Positions 1-6,822 of a DNA stretch of 14,945 bases are shown in pieces. Source of the stretch: Lysobacterales bacterium (GTDB lineage Bacteria; Pseudomonadota; Gammaproteobacteria; Xanthomonadales; S139-57); contig JALWTZ010000332.1 of NCBI GenBank assembly GCA_026993285.1, positions 1 to 14,945 of the forward strand, in the 5' to 3' direction. Position numbers and translations under genes: made by a program. The notes under the pieces are model-generated. The model saw only the letters and a list, made by a program, of their open reading frames with translations. It did not search any database and was not told where the DNA came from. The stretch's first letter is position 1. Each line of letters opens with the position of its first letter.

Positions 1-473
1 TTCCGGTACGTGACCAGCGCATTCTCATCCTGGGTGCCGGCGGCGTGGTGCGCGGCATTCTGCATCCACTGCTGGAGCAACAGCCGGCCAGTATCCACAT
101 CGCCAACCGCACCCTGGATCGGGCCCGGTCGCTGCAACAGGCCTTTCGTGGCCCCATCGAAGCCGTGGGCCTGGATGCATTGGCATCACTGGGGGCTTTC
201 GATCTGATTCTGCATGGCATTTCCGCTGCTCACCAGGGCAGCCTGCCTGACTACCCGCCCACGCTGGTACGGGATACCAGCCGCTGTTACGACCTCAGCT
301 ATGGCCGTGCAGCACGCCCCTTTCTGGACTGGGCGCAACAGGCCGGGGCCTTCAAGGCTACCGATGGCCTGGGCATGCTGGTGGAGCAGGCCGCCGAAGC
401 CTTTCGCCTCTGGCGTGGCGTACGGCCCGCCACCGAGGATGTGCTGCGCGATCTGCGTACCCTGGATCTCTAG
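1..473 (+). CDS. aroE: Shikimate 5-dehydrogenase, C-terminal part (5' truncated by window edge)
   Basis: The reading frame is open from base 3 to the TAG at 471-473; the N-terminal catalytic domain lies outside the window. What remains is the NADP-binding Rossmann domain and the C-terminal helix. It shows a glycine-rich loop (ILGAGGVVRG), the NADP-phosphate motif ANRTLDRA, a DLSYG strand matching the family DMVYG, and the signature DGLGMLVEQAAEAF near the end. AroE reduces 3-dehydroshikimate to shikimate with NADPH in the cytoplasm, in aromatic amino acid synthesis. One oddity is that the usual NATSAG-type segment reads HGISAA here. It is the only plus-strand gene and runs convergently into the SDR gene with a 24-base gap that shows no obvious terminator. 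The family assignment is secure; activity cannot be judged without the N-terminal half. Confidence 0.93.
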   Translation, partial: PVRDQRILILGAGGVVRGILHPLLEQQPASIHIANRTLDRARSLQQAFRGPIEAVGLDALASLGAFDLILHGISAAHQGSLPDYPPTLVRDTSRCYDLSYGRAARPFLDWAQQAGAFKATDGLGMLVEQAAEAFRLWRGVRPATEDVLRDLRTLDL

Positions 474-497
474 CAATCCGCCCTGCCCAGCCTGCAA

Positions 498-1316
498 CTA
501 GAGCAGCTCATCCCGCCTGGGGCGGAATGGGCCCGGATTCCAGCCCAGTACCTTCCGGGTTTCCGCATCATCAAAACACAAATCCTGCTGCTGGCGCTGT
601 AACATCGCGTAGGCTTCGGGATGCCACCAGCGCAGCGGCTGCAACATCCATGCGGGCAGCGGGCACAACCGGCCACGGCCCACCTGCTGTCGCACCCGTT
701 CCAGCATTTCCCGGTAACTCAAGCATTCTCCACCGGCCGCCACCCAGCCATGGCCGGCCGCCTGGGGCAATTGCCGGCAACGCCGGGCCAGCCAGGCCAG
801 TTCGTCGGCATGTACCGGCTGGCGCATCCCCCGGGCCGGGGACTGGCAGGGCACGCAGCCATATCGCATCAGCCAGCGAGCCACCCGTTGCAGATTGCGG
901 TTGCGACCTCCATGAACCAGCGTGGGGCGAATCAGCACCCACTCCACCCCATGCGCGGTACACCACTCGCGCAGGCCCTGTTCCGACTGCCGCAGCCGCT
1001 CAGCCAGTTGCCGCTCCCTCGCACTGGGGCTTTTCGCCTTGCTCATGACACTGGTGCTGCTAAAGGCCACCACGCGCCGCAGTGACGGCAGGGCCGGGGC
1101 GCGCCGCAAGGCGGCCACGCAAGCATCCAGCGGCCCACTACTGAGGATGTAAGCACAATCCGGCAATGGGTCCTGATACAGATCCAGCTGCAACCAATCC
1201 GGTTTTTTCCGGCGGCTGACGCAACGCAGCGGCCCTTCTGCCTCAGACCACTGCGTCACTATAGCCTGCCCGATCTGGCCACTGGCCCCGAGCAACAGGG
1301 TTTCAGCGGCGGACAC
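498..1316 (-). CDS. Atypical SDR-fold NAD(P)-binding protein (nucleotide-sugar epimerase/dehydratase-like)
   Basis: This 272-residue protein starts at GTG 1316, inside the end of the glycosyltransferase gene (14-base overlap). A TT-LLLGASGQIG-type glycine-rich loop sits at residues 7-16, followed by the extended-SDR landmarks SSTSV (86-90), RPTLVHG (130-136) and QPVHADELA (166-174). In canonical extended SDRs the SSTSV strand is followed by a catalytic Tyr of YxxxK; here residue 91 is Met and no YxxxK is present, so epimerase or dehydratase chemistry is doubtful. The protein is also shorter than typical 310-340-residue epimerases. As last gene of the polysaccharide export unit it probably acts on a nucleotide sugar or lipid-linked sugar in the cytoplasm, but the substrate is unknown. 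The fold is clear; the function is inferred from context. Confidence 0.82.
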   Translation of the reverse strand: MSAAETLLLGASGQIGQAIVTQWSEAEGPLRCVSRRKKPDWLQLDLYQDPLPDCAYILSSGPLDACVAALRRAPALPSLRRVVAFSSTSVMSKAKSPSARERQLAERLRQSEQGLREWCTAHGVEWVLIRPTLVHGGRNRNLQRVARWLMRYGCVPCQSPARGMRQPVHADELAWLARRCRQLPQAAGHGWVAAGGECLSYREMLERVRQQVGRGRLCPLPAWMLQPLRWWHPEAYAMLQRQQQDLCFDDAETRKVLGWNPGPFRPRRDELL

Positions 1317-2142
1317 CCTGCCACCCCAGGCGCAGTTTCAGCGCCACCCACAGGCCATGCAGCTGGATGAAGGCACGGGCGGCGCTTCGCAGGCCCCACG
1401 GCCAGTCATCGGCCATGTGCCGGTTGAAATAGCGCAACATGCCGGCATGCTTGTGCCGCTCCACCGTCGCCTTGGCACAAGCGGCCGTGCCTTTGCGGTG
1501 CATCACCTGCAGGTCGCCATGCCATTGCACACAGTGGCCCGCGGCTTTCAACCGGGCAAAGAGGTCCAGATCCTCGCAGTGGAGAAAATAGCCTTCATCC
1601 AGCCCCCCCAGGGCCTGAATCACTGAGGTTTTCAAGCAGACAAAAGCACCGGACACCGCCTCCACGGTTTGTATCCCTTCCACCGGCCCCCGCAGATTCA
1701 CTCCCTGATCCAGGCCCAATAGCTCCCGCCACAAGCGGCTGAATGTGGGCAGGTTTCTTCGGCTGGCCCGTTGTTCACTGCCATCGGGGTTGACCACCCG
1801 TACACCAGCGGCCGCACAGGGGCTGTTTTCCATGCGTTTCATCAGTTTCCGCAGCACTTCCGGTTGCAGTTCGCAATCGGGGTTCAGCAGCAATACCCAG
1901 GGTTGCCGAACCCCTTGCAGCGCCTGATTGACCGCCACCGCATAGCCCCGGTTTTCCGGGTTCTGGATCAGCTCCACCGCGGCGATTTCTCGCACCCCTT
2001 TCAGGCTGTCATCACTGGAGGCGTTGTCCACCAGCAACAGTTGCGCGCAGTGCCCGTTCAGCTTGTCGAGCAGTGTTGCCAGCGCGCCACCGGCATTGTA
2101 ATTGACGATGATGACCGCCAACGGCAAGGGCTTGTCGGCCAT
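1303..2142 (-). CDS. Family 2 glycosyltransferase (WbbL/rhamnosyltransferase-like)
   Basis: The 279-residue protein has a GT-A fold signature: VIIVNYNAG at residues 10-18, LLLVDNASSDDS at 36-47, NRGYAVAVNQAL at 64-75 and the nucleotide/metal-binding strand LLLNPDCEL at 84-92. The acceptor/catalytic region is GYFLHCEDLDLFARL at 184-198, with Glu190-Asp191 in the position of the family ED motif. This pattern matches GT2 enzymes such as WbbL that move a deoxyhexose, often rhamnose, from a nucleotide sugar to a lipid-linked acceptor at the inner face of the inner membrane. A C-terminal stretch near 255-275 is hydrophobic and basic and could associate with the membrane. The ATG follows the methyltransferase stop by one base, and the 3' end overlaps the SDR gene. 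Donor sugar and linkage are not readable from sequence. Confidence 0.9.
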   Translation of the reverse strand: MADKPLPLAVIIVNYNAGGALATLLDKLNGHCAQLLLVDNASSDDSLKGVREIAAVELIQNPENRGYAVAVNQALQGVRQPWVLLLNPDCELQPEVLRKLMKRMENSPCAAAGVRVVNPDGSEQRASRRNLPTFSRLWRELLGLDQGVNLRGPVEGIQTVEAVSGAFVCLKTSVIQALGGLDEGYFLHCEDLDLFARLKAAGHCVQWHGDLQVMHRKGTAACAKATVERHKHAGMLRYFNRHMADDWPWGLRSAARAFIQLHGLWVALKLRLGWQGVRR

Positions 2143-2143
2143 C

Positions 2144-3034
2144 TCAGCGCCAGCGTTTCCACCAGGGCCGGTCTGGTGTTTCCTTTTCCCTGGCGGCTGC
2201 CTTCAACTCGGCCACTTCCCGGCGCAATGCTTCCAGTTGCGCCTCGTAGTCCTTCAACACCTTGCCCGCGGCCATGTTTCGGCGTACTTCGTCGTCGTAG
2301 TGCCGGTATACCGAGGCCTCTTCATCGGTGAACAGATGCACGTCGACCAGTTTGGGCAGCTTGCCATTGCCACACAGGGCCAGTTCGTACATGGGTTTCA
2401 GACATTGTAGCGGCCTCAGGGTTTTCGCTTCATTCAACACAGCCAGCCCACCACGTTCAATTACCTTCTCCAGCGGCCAGATTGTGGAACTGAACATCAA
2501 GCGCTGGCCCCAGAGGCGAACCTGGCTGAACTGCCTGGTGAGCAGGCTTTCGAATTCCTCCCGGTACAGTTCGCGTACATGGTAGGGGTTGTCGTAGCCG
2601 GTTTCGTCGCTGTAGTGTTTCTTGTCCGGAGAGGAGATCAGCAACAAGCCTTCGGGCCTGAGCACCCGCCTGATTTCCGCCAGCATGGCTTCCTGTGCTT
2701 GCAAATGCTCGATGGTTTCAAAGGAAACCACCAGATCAAACTGTTGTGCTTCAAAAGGCAACTGGCTGGCATCTCCCTGCCGGTAGCGCAGATTGTCTCT
2801 TTGATAACGCTGACTGGCGTGTTCGATGGCCTGTGCGTCAAAATCCACACCCGTGACCTGCGCGGCTTCATAGCTTAGTAGATGGCTTCCATAACCTTCA
2901 CCACAGGCCAGGTCCAACACATCCTTCCCGCGTGCCAGCGGCAGGGCGAATACATAGCGGTGCCAGTGTTCGTACCACATCTCCCGCACGCATTCGGGAT
3001 GGAAGCGCTCGCCGGTAAACTCCAGATCAGTCAT
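2144..3034 (-). CDS. Class I SAM-dependent methyltransferase with C-terminal coiled coil
   Basis: The start is ATG 3034, which overlaps the wzt stop by 8 bases and begins just before the conserved FTGERFHPE segment (residues 6-14). The frame stays open further upstream, but that part lies inside wzt and is not methyltransferase-like. The 296-residue product has SAM motif I, VLDLACGEGYGS, at 39-50, the acidic ribose-binding residue in GVDFD at 62-66, GDASQLPF at 87-94, and VLRPEGLLLISSPD at 124-137. A heptad-like coiled coil occupies about 259-284 and is followed by an aromatic/basic tail, PWWKRWR. Set between wzt and a glycosyltransferase, it probably methylates a sugar of the exported glycan, possibly its terminal residue. 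In E. coli O8/O9a, WbdD uses a methyl-containing cap and a coiled coil to end the chain; similarity to that arrangement is inference. Confidence 0.9.
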   Translation of the reverse strand: MTDLEFTGERFHPECVREMWYEHWHRYVFALPLARGKDVLDLACGEGYGSHLLSYEAAQVTGVDFDAQAIEHASQRYQRDNLRYRQGDASQLPFEAQQFDLVVSFETIEHLQAQEAMLAEIRRVLRPEGLLLISSPDKKHYSDETGYDNPYHVRELYREEFESLLTRQFSQVRLWGQRLMFSSTIWPLEKVIERGGLAVLNEAKTLRPLQCLKPMYELALCGNGKLPKLVDVHLFTDEEASVYRHYDDEVRRNMAAGKVLKDYEAQLEALRREVAELKAAAREKETPDRPWWKRWR

Positions 3035-4202
3035 GCCATTCATGCTCCAGGCGCACACAGCCCAGTTCCCGGGTTTTGCCATGCACCTGCAATTCCCTCT
3101 CCACCGTATCGAACAGGCGCACGCCTTCCGGGTCCATGGCATGGGCGCGTATCGTGTACAAACCAGGTAGCAGTGGCAGGTTTGGGAATCGCAGTGTGCA
3201 GTGATACTCCTGTTTGCCCGTGGCCCTGGGGTGGTATGCATCCATATCCGTGGTAATCCCATAGACCGGTTGTCCATCGCCCGTCACGATGCCTACATTG
3301 ACATTTGGCGGGCGGCCATCCGGTGAATACAGCTTCATCGCCACCTCCAGCCTTTCACCACTGTTCAGGTCAACCACGGGATCTTCACTGCCATTCAAGG
3401 CCACACTGCGCAGGCGCCAGACTTCATCCTCGCCCTCTGCCAGCGGCATTGCGGTTTCCGGGCGCTGTTTCTTGCGGTGCCAGGCCAGATATGCCTGGGT
3501 GACGCGTGAGACATCCCCTTCCAGCTGAATGCGGCCTTCGTGCAACCAGACCGCCTTCTGGCAGAGTTTCTCGATATGGTACATGCTGTGTGACACCAGC
3601 AGCAGGGTACCACCCTTTTTCAGATAATTTTCCATCCAGCGGATGGATTTTTGCTGGAAGGATTCATCACCGACGGCCAGTACTTCGTCGGTGATGATCA
3701 GGTCGGGTTCCACCGCAGTCATGACCGCAAAGCCCAGGCGCACCACCATGCCACTGGAATAGGTTTTAACCGGGTTGTGAATGTGCTCGCCAATATCGGC
3801 AAAGGCGATAATTTCCGTTTCTTTGGCGCGAATCTCGTCACTGCTCAAACCGGCCAGACGCGCGGCCATGCGCAGGTTTTCCAGCCCACTGAATTCCGGG
3901 TCAAATCCCGCACCCAGCTCGATGAGCGCAGAAAATCGCCCTCTGGTTTGCAACTTGCCAGAGCTGGGATGCAACACACCGGCGATCAATTTCAACAGGG
4001 TGGATTTCCCGGCACCGTTTTCACCGATCAGGCCAACGGATTCTCCCTTGCGAACCAGCAGGTCGATATCCTGCAAGGCATCATAACCCTGCTGCAAAGC
4101 GCCGTTACGCAGAATCTGCCACAAGGCCTTCCAGCGTTCACTGTGCCTGTGAACATCCGGGAATCGCTTGCCCAGTCCTTGCGCTTGAATCAGCCATGAC
4201 AT
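3027..4202 (-). CDS. wzt: Polysaccharide/O-antigen ABC exporter, ATP-binding subunit with Wzt-type C-terminal domain
   Basis: The ATG at 4202 shares one base with the wzm stop (TGATG), which fixes the start over longer in-frame options. The 391-residue protein has an ABC nucleotide-binding domain (about 1-245): Walker A GENGAGKST at 60-68, signature YSSGMVVRLGF at 148-158, Walker B DLIITDE at 167-173 and H-loop His205. Residues 257-391 form an extra beta-rich domain typical of Wzt proteins that recognise a modified non-reducing end of the glycan before export (known for E. coli O8/O9a and Raoultella O2a; specificity here is unknown). With Wzm it moves undecaprenyl-diphosphate-linked polysaccharide from cytoplasm to periplasm. 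The length and long tail separate it from teichoic-acid TagH and capsule KpsT, which lack this domain. Confidence 0.95.
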   Translation of the reverse strand: MSWLIQAQGLGKRFPDVHRHSERWKALWQILRNGALQQGYDALQDIDLLVRKGESVGLIGENGAGKSTLLKLIAGVLHPSSGKLQTRGRFSALIELGAGFDPEFSGLENLRMAARLAGLSSDEIRAKETEIIAFADIGEHIHNPVKTYSSGMVVRLGFAVMTAVEPDLIITDEVLAVGDESFQQKSIRWMENYLKKGGTLLLVSHSMYHIEKLCQKAVWLHEGRIQLEGDVSRVTQAYLAWHRKKQRPETAMPLAEGEDEVWRLRSVALNGSEDPVVDLNSGERLEVAMKLYSPDGRPPNVNVGIVTGDGQPVYGITTDMDAYHPRATGKQEYHCTLRFPNLPLLPGLYTIRAHAMDPEGVRLFDTVERELQVHGKTRELGCVRLEHEWHD

Positions 4203-4978
4203 CAAAGAAAATCCTCTAGCCAAGGACTGGCCTTGCGATATAAATACCCGGCAAACACCACCAGAATCATGACGAACAAGGCCATCCCTAGATCCCACCA
4301 GCCTGGCTCAAAGCCCCCCTGCAGCATGGCGGCACGAAAACGGCTGACGAAATAGTGCATGGGATTCCACTGCAACCATTGCCTTGCCCTCTCCGGCATG
4401 ATCCATGATGAGTAGAGGATGGGTGTCAACAGAAACCAGAGCATGATTAGCGGAGGCAGCATTTCACCAATATCCCGTATGAACACGCGAAGGATGGCCA
4501 GTACATGCCAGACCGCCAGACTGAACACGGCCAGCAGAACCCAGAGCATGGCTACCGCCAACCAGTCAGGTGCGGACCAGGGTACGGTTCCACTCGCCAG
4601 CACCATGGCACTGACCAGTATAAAGCCCAGGAAATGCACCACGAAGATGCTCATTCCCTGAGCAGCGATGGGTACCCAGAAAGGTAAACGGACCTTCTGC
4701 AACAGCGATTTATGATCCAGCAACGCGGCGCTGGCCTGGGTCATCGATTCACTGAAAGCCAGCCATGGCCACAACCCCATGGCCAGAAACGGCATGAATG
4801 CACTTTTCTCTTCCACCGGCAAGCGCACCTTTAGAATCTGATAAAACACATAGTAGTAAATCAGAAACAACAAAATTGGGTGCAGAACAGCCCAGAACAG
4901 CCCCAGACTGTTCTGAAAAAAGCGGGCCTTAAGGCTTCTGAGAAAGTGATCCTTCCACAGTAGAAGGTTTGGGTGCAT
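4202..4978 (-). CDS. wzm: Polysaccharide/O-antigen ABC exporter, membrane subunit
   Basis: This is an ABC-2 type permease of 258 residues if ATG 4978 is used; a longer in-frame TTG start at 5035 exists but would lie deeper in the upstream gene. Family landmarks are the N-terminal SLGLFW after a basic amphipathic segment, the hydrophobic PILLFLIYYYVF, the loop motif RDIGEMLPPLIMLW, and LLTPILYSSW followed by WNPMHYFVSRFR. About six membrane-spanning segments can be traced. It forms the channel half of the exporter whose ATPase is the next gene, overlapping by one base. Its start lies 50 bases inside the end of the SurA-like gene, and no close Shine-Dalgarno is seen, so translational coupling is likely. 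No residue specific to a given glycan can be read. Confidence 0.92.
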   Translation of the reverse strand: MHPNLLLWKDHFLRSLKARFFQNSLGLFWAVLHPILLFLIYYYVFYQILKVRLPVEEKSAFMPFLAMGLWPWLAFSESMTQASAALLDHKSLLQKVRLPFWVPIAAQGMSIFVVHFLGFILVSAMVLASGTVPWSAPDWLAVAMLWVLLAVFSLAVWHVLAILRVFIRDIGEMLPPLIMLWFLLTPILYSSWIMPERARQWLQWNPMHYFVSRFRAAMLQGGFEPGWWDLGMALFVMILVVFAGYLYRKASPWLEDFL

Positions 4979-5603
4979 GTTGCTGAAGGAAAGCCTCAAA
5001 GTTTTCAGGATAGGTCTTGATCTTGCTTCGGTCAACGAGCCTGGACCAGATTTCCAGTCTTTTGCGCTTCAACACATCGGCCTTGACCTTATCGATATAG
5101 GCTTTCCTGGCCTGGTCCCAGTTGGCTAAATCGCCCCCATGGACCAGAAAATGTTCCATGGCAATTTGTTCCAGCTTTTCATCCGTCGTCACTTTGGCCA
5201 ACTGTTGTTGCAACCAGTATTGGGCCAGCCACTTGTTTTCTTCCAGCTCGAATGCTCGAGCTTGGCCCTTGCCCTTGAACCATGCTAACAAGCCAGTCCG
5301 GCCTTGAACCATTTCTGGTACATTCATCTTTTTCTTGATGTTGTCCAGAAATGTCTGGTATTCCGGGCTTAGATAAACCTTTTTACGGTCAACTTTCTGG
5401 CTGGCAACTGCATCGTACAATATACCTTCCAGGGCCTGTTCTACGCTACTGCGTTCACCCAGCAAGGTCTGTTTTGCATCTTCCGGTACGGCCCAATATC
5501 TCTGTACGACATCCTCGCCGGTCAATGTGATTGAACCGTATTCCAGTAGCAAGGGTTCACTGGCGGCTTGCGCCAGTGAACATAACAGCCATATCCACAG
5601 CAT
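4929..5603 (-). CDS. Exported SurA/PpiC-like protein without a recognisable isomerase domain
   Basis: The 224-residue protein starts at ATG 5603, sharing one base with the upstream stop (TGATG); a stop lies just upstream in frame, so this is the only start. Residues 1-13 (MLWIWLLCSLAQA) form a very short hydrophobic signal peptide with no Lys or Arg. The segment from about residue 18 (EYGSITLTGEDVVQRYW) followed by a helical stretch resembles the N-terminal domain of periplasmic foldases SurA, PpiC and PpiD. The remainder is helical and charged up to residue about 210. The parvulin core expected after the KVTTDE segment is not seen, so a chaperone or scaffold role fits better than proline isomerisation. 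It sits between a secreted cadherin-like protein and Wzm. The resemblance is by pattern only and should be treated as tentative. Confidence 0.75.
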   Translation of the reverse strand: MLWIWLLCSLAQAASEPLLLEYGSITLTGEDVVQRYWAVPEDAKQTLLGERSSVEQALEGILYDAVASQKVDRKKVYLSPEYQTFLDNIKKKMNVPEMVQGRTGLLAWFKGKGQARAFELEENKWLAQYWLQQQLAKVTTDEKLEQIAMEHFLVHGGDLANWDQARKAYIDKVKADVLKRKRLEIWSRLVDRSKIKTYPENFEAFLQQHAPKPSTVEGSLSQKP

Positions 5604-6652
5604 CAGTTTTCAATCGTGTCCACATTGAAGCCACAGGTCCCAGCCGTACATGTACTCGATGTAGCCAGATTATTGGGGTCCGATGCATGGACCACATTCA
5701 GGTAATACGTCTTGTTCGGATCCAGCAAGCAACCAAATGTCTGTGCTGCACTGGGCGTTCTGTAATAGAAAGTCAAAATCCCGGTGGAGTTCGACGTCTT
5801 AACACATGCTGGGCTCAAGCTCGTTCCCACGCTACTGCCCGAACCACCAAAATCACCCGGACATTCACTGATGCTAACAAGCTTGGGTGCAATATTAAAA
5901 TATGCGGTATCCTCAAAAAGGATTTGTCCACTATCACCATCCACAACGGCAGCCGCTTGCTTGTACTTGTATTTACCGTTGTCTACTCCAACGTCTGCGT
6001 GTGACGCGTTTTTCTCCAATGGTGTAAACACGCGCTGACCGGCCTGCCCCCAGGTGCTGGTATCAGCCGGAATCCCTGGATTGACACTGTTGCAGGCTGC
6101 CGGCAACTGCGTGGCGGTTACCGATACATTGACGGTTAAGGATGCTGTTCCACCCTTGCCATCGTCCACCTGAACAACAAACTGTGCCGTACCTGCAGTC
6201 CCACCGGCAGTATATGTCACGGTTTTACTAGTGCCTGTTCCAGATACGGATGCTGTCCCCATTCCACTGGTGGGCTGAGAAGCAATGGTCCAGGTCAGCG
6301 TATCACCATCCGGGTCAGATGCACTCAGATTGATGCTTTTGCTGCCTGAAACGCTGACGGATCCAGCATCATAAGGACTAGATTGTGCAAAGGAAGGCGC
6401 CTGATTGGTCGCACCCCCAATCGCGCAACCCGGTGCAGTCTGGTCGATCACGAGAATCAGGTCACCGCTGTTACCCGCGGTAACCGTTACCCCTGCCAAT
6501 TGCTGATCACCTGCCGATGGTGCCACCGCTGCAGCGGTCAAAGCGCAATCCCCAACGGTATTACCATTACCATCCACGATAATGGCATTAACGGCTAATG
6601 CCAATGTTGGGATCGCAATCATACTCAATGTAAAGGCGTGCTTCAGTCTCAT
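5603..6652 (-). CDS. Exported protein with one cadherin/Ig-like repeat, function unknown
   Basis: The product has 349 residues and an N-terminal signal peptide (MRLKHAFTLSMIAIPTLALA, cleavage probably near residue 20-23). A beta-sandwich repeat at about 83-181 carries the typical NQAP opening, the calcium-type ASDPDGDTLTWTI segment and the closing FVVQVDDGKGGTAS, as in cadherin-like or bacterial Ig-like modules. The C-terminal 165 residues match no family I recognise and hold six of the eight cysteines, including a close pair CTAGTC near the end, which suggests disulfides in an oxidising compartment. No sortase, PEP-CTERM or other C-terminal sorting signal is visible. AGGTG four bases before the ATG is a good ribosome binding site. 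It is first in the polysaccharide export unit, so it may be a glycan-linked or surface-bound protein. An adhesin or a T2SS client are alternatives. Confidence 0.85.
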   Translation of the reverse strand: MRLKHAFTLSMIAIPTLALAVNAIIVDGNGNTVGDCALTAAAVAPSAGDQQLAGVTVTAGNSGDLILVIDQTAPGCAIGGATNQAPSFAQSSPYDAGSVSVSGSKSINLSASDPDGDTLTWTIASQPTSGMGTASVSGTGTSKTVTYTAGGTAGTAQFVVQVDDGKGGTASLTVNVSVTATQLPAACNSVNPGIPADTSTWGQAGQRVFTPLEKNASHADVGVDNGKYKYKQAAAVVDGDSGQILFEDTAYFNIAPKLVSISECPGDFGGSGSSVGTSLSPACVKTSNSTGILTFYYRTPSAAQTFGCLLDPNKTYYLNVVHASDPNNLATSSTCTAGTCGFNVDTIEN

Positions 6653-6744
6653 GGTTCACCTGTTTTTCGTTCTGCGCACACTATAGGCCGGTTACATAAA
6701 TCTGGTGTTAAAAAACACGAACCCGCGTATCGCTTTCACTGCCT

Positions 6745-6760
6745 TGTGATCTGTTGCACA
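6745..6760 (-). promoter_or_regulatory. CRP/Vfr-like binding site upstream of the export operon
   Basis: On the minus strand this reads TGTGC-N6-TCACA, one base from the CRP consensus half-sites TGTGA-N6-TCACA. The AAA before the first half-site and GA before the second also fit the wider consensus. It lies 93-108 bases upstream of the ATG at 6652 and just past the terminator of the preceding gene. A possible -10 (TATAGT, minus strand, 6685-6680) has no convincing -35, which fits a promoter that needs an activator. Binding is inferred from the motif only. Confidence 0.5.
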
Positions 6761-6772
6761 TTTTTACATAAA

Positions 6773-6798
6773 AAAACGGGCGCCGAAGCGCCCGTTTT
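6773..6798 (-). terminator. Rho-independent terminator of the 457-residue protein gene
   Basis: On the minus strand an 8-bp GC-rich stem (ACGGGCGC with GCGCCCGT, 6795-6788 and 6783-6776) closes a TTCG tetraloop and is extended by A-T pairs, then runs into a T-rich tract to 6771. It begins 25 bases after the TAA at 6825-6823. It separates this gene from the export operon, so the latter needs its own promoter. Confidence 0.92.
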
Positions 6799-6822
6799 CC
6801 CGTGCTTGTATACCCTGAAGAG

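Noticed and set aside
474..497. Search for a terminator between aroE and the SDR gene
   Set aside because: No stem with a T-tract on either strand was found in the 24 bases.
3035..3277. N-terminal extension of the methyltransferase frame
   Set aside because: It overlaps the Wzt C-terminal domain, is Cys/Trp/Arg-rich without family similarity, and the ATG at 3034 starts the conserved part.
5603..5680. Possible PEP-CTERM or other sorting tail on the cadherin-like protein
   Set aside because: The C-terminus ends in CGFNVDTIEN with no hydrophobic segment or basic tail, so an exosortase-type signal is absent.
6705..6718. Small inverted repeat GTGTT-AAAA-AACAC upstream of the cadherin-like gene
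   Set aside because: The stem is five A-T-rich pairs; it is too weak for a terminator and matches no operator I know.
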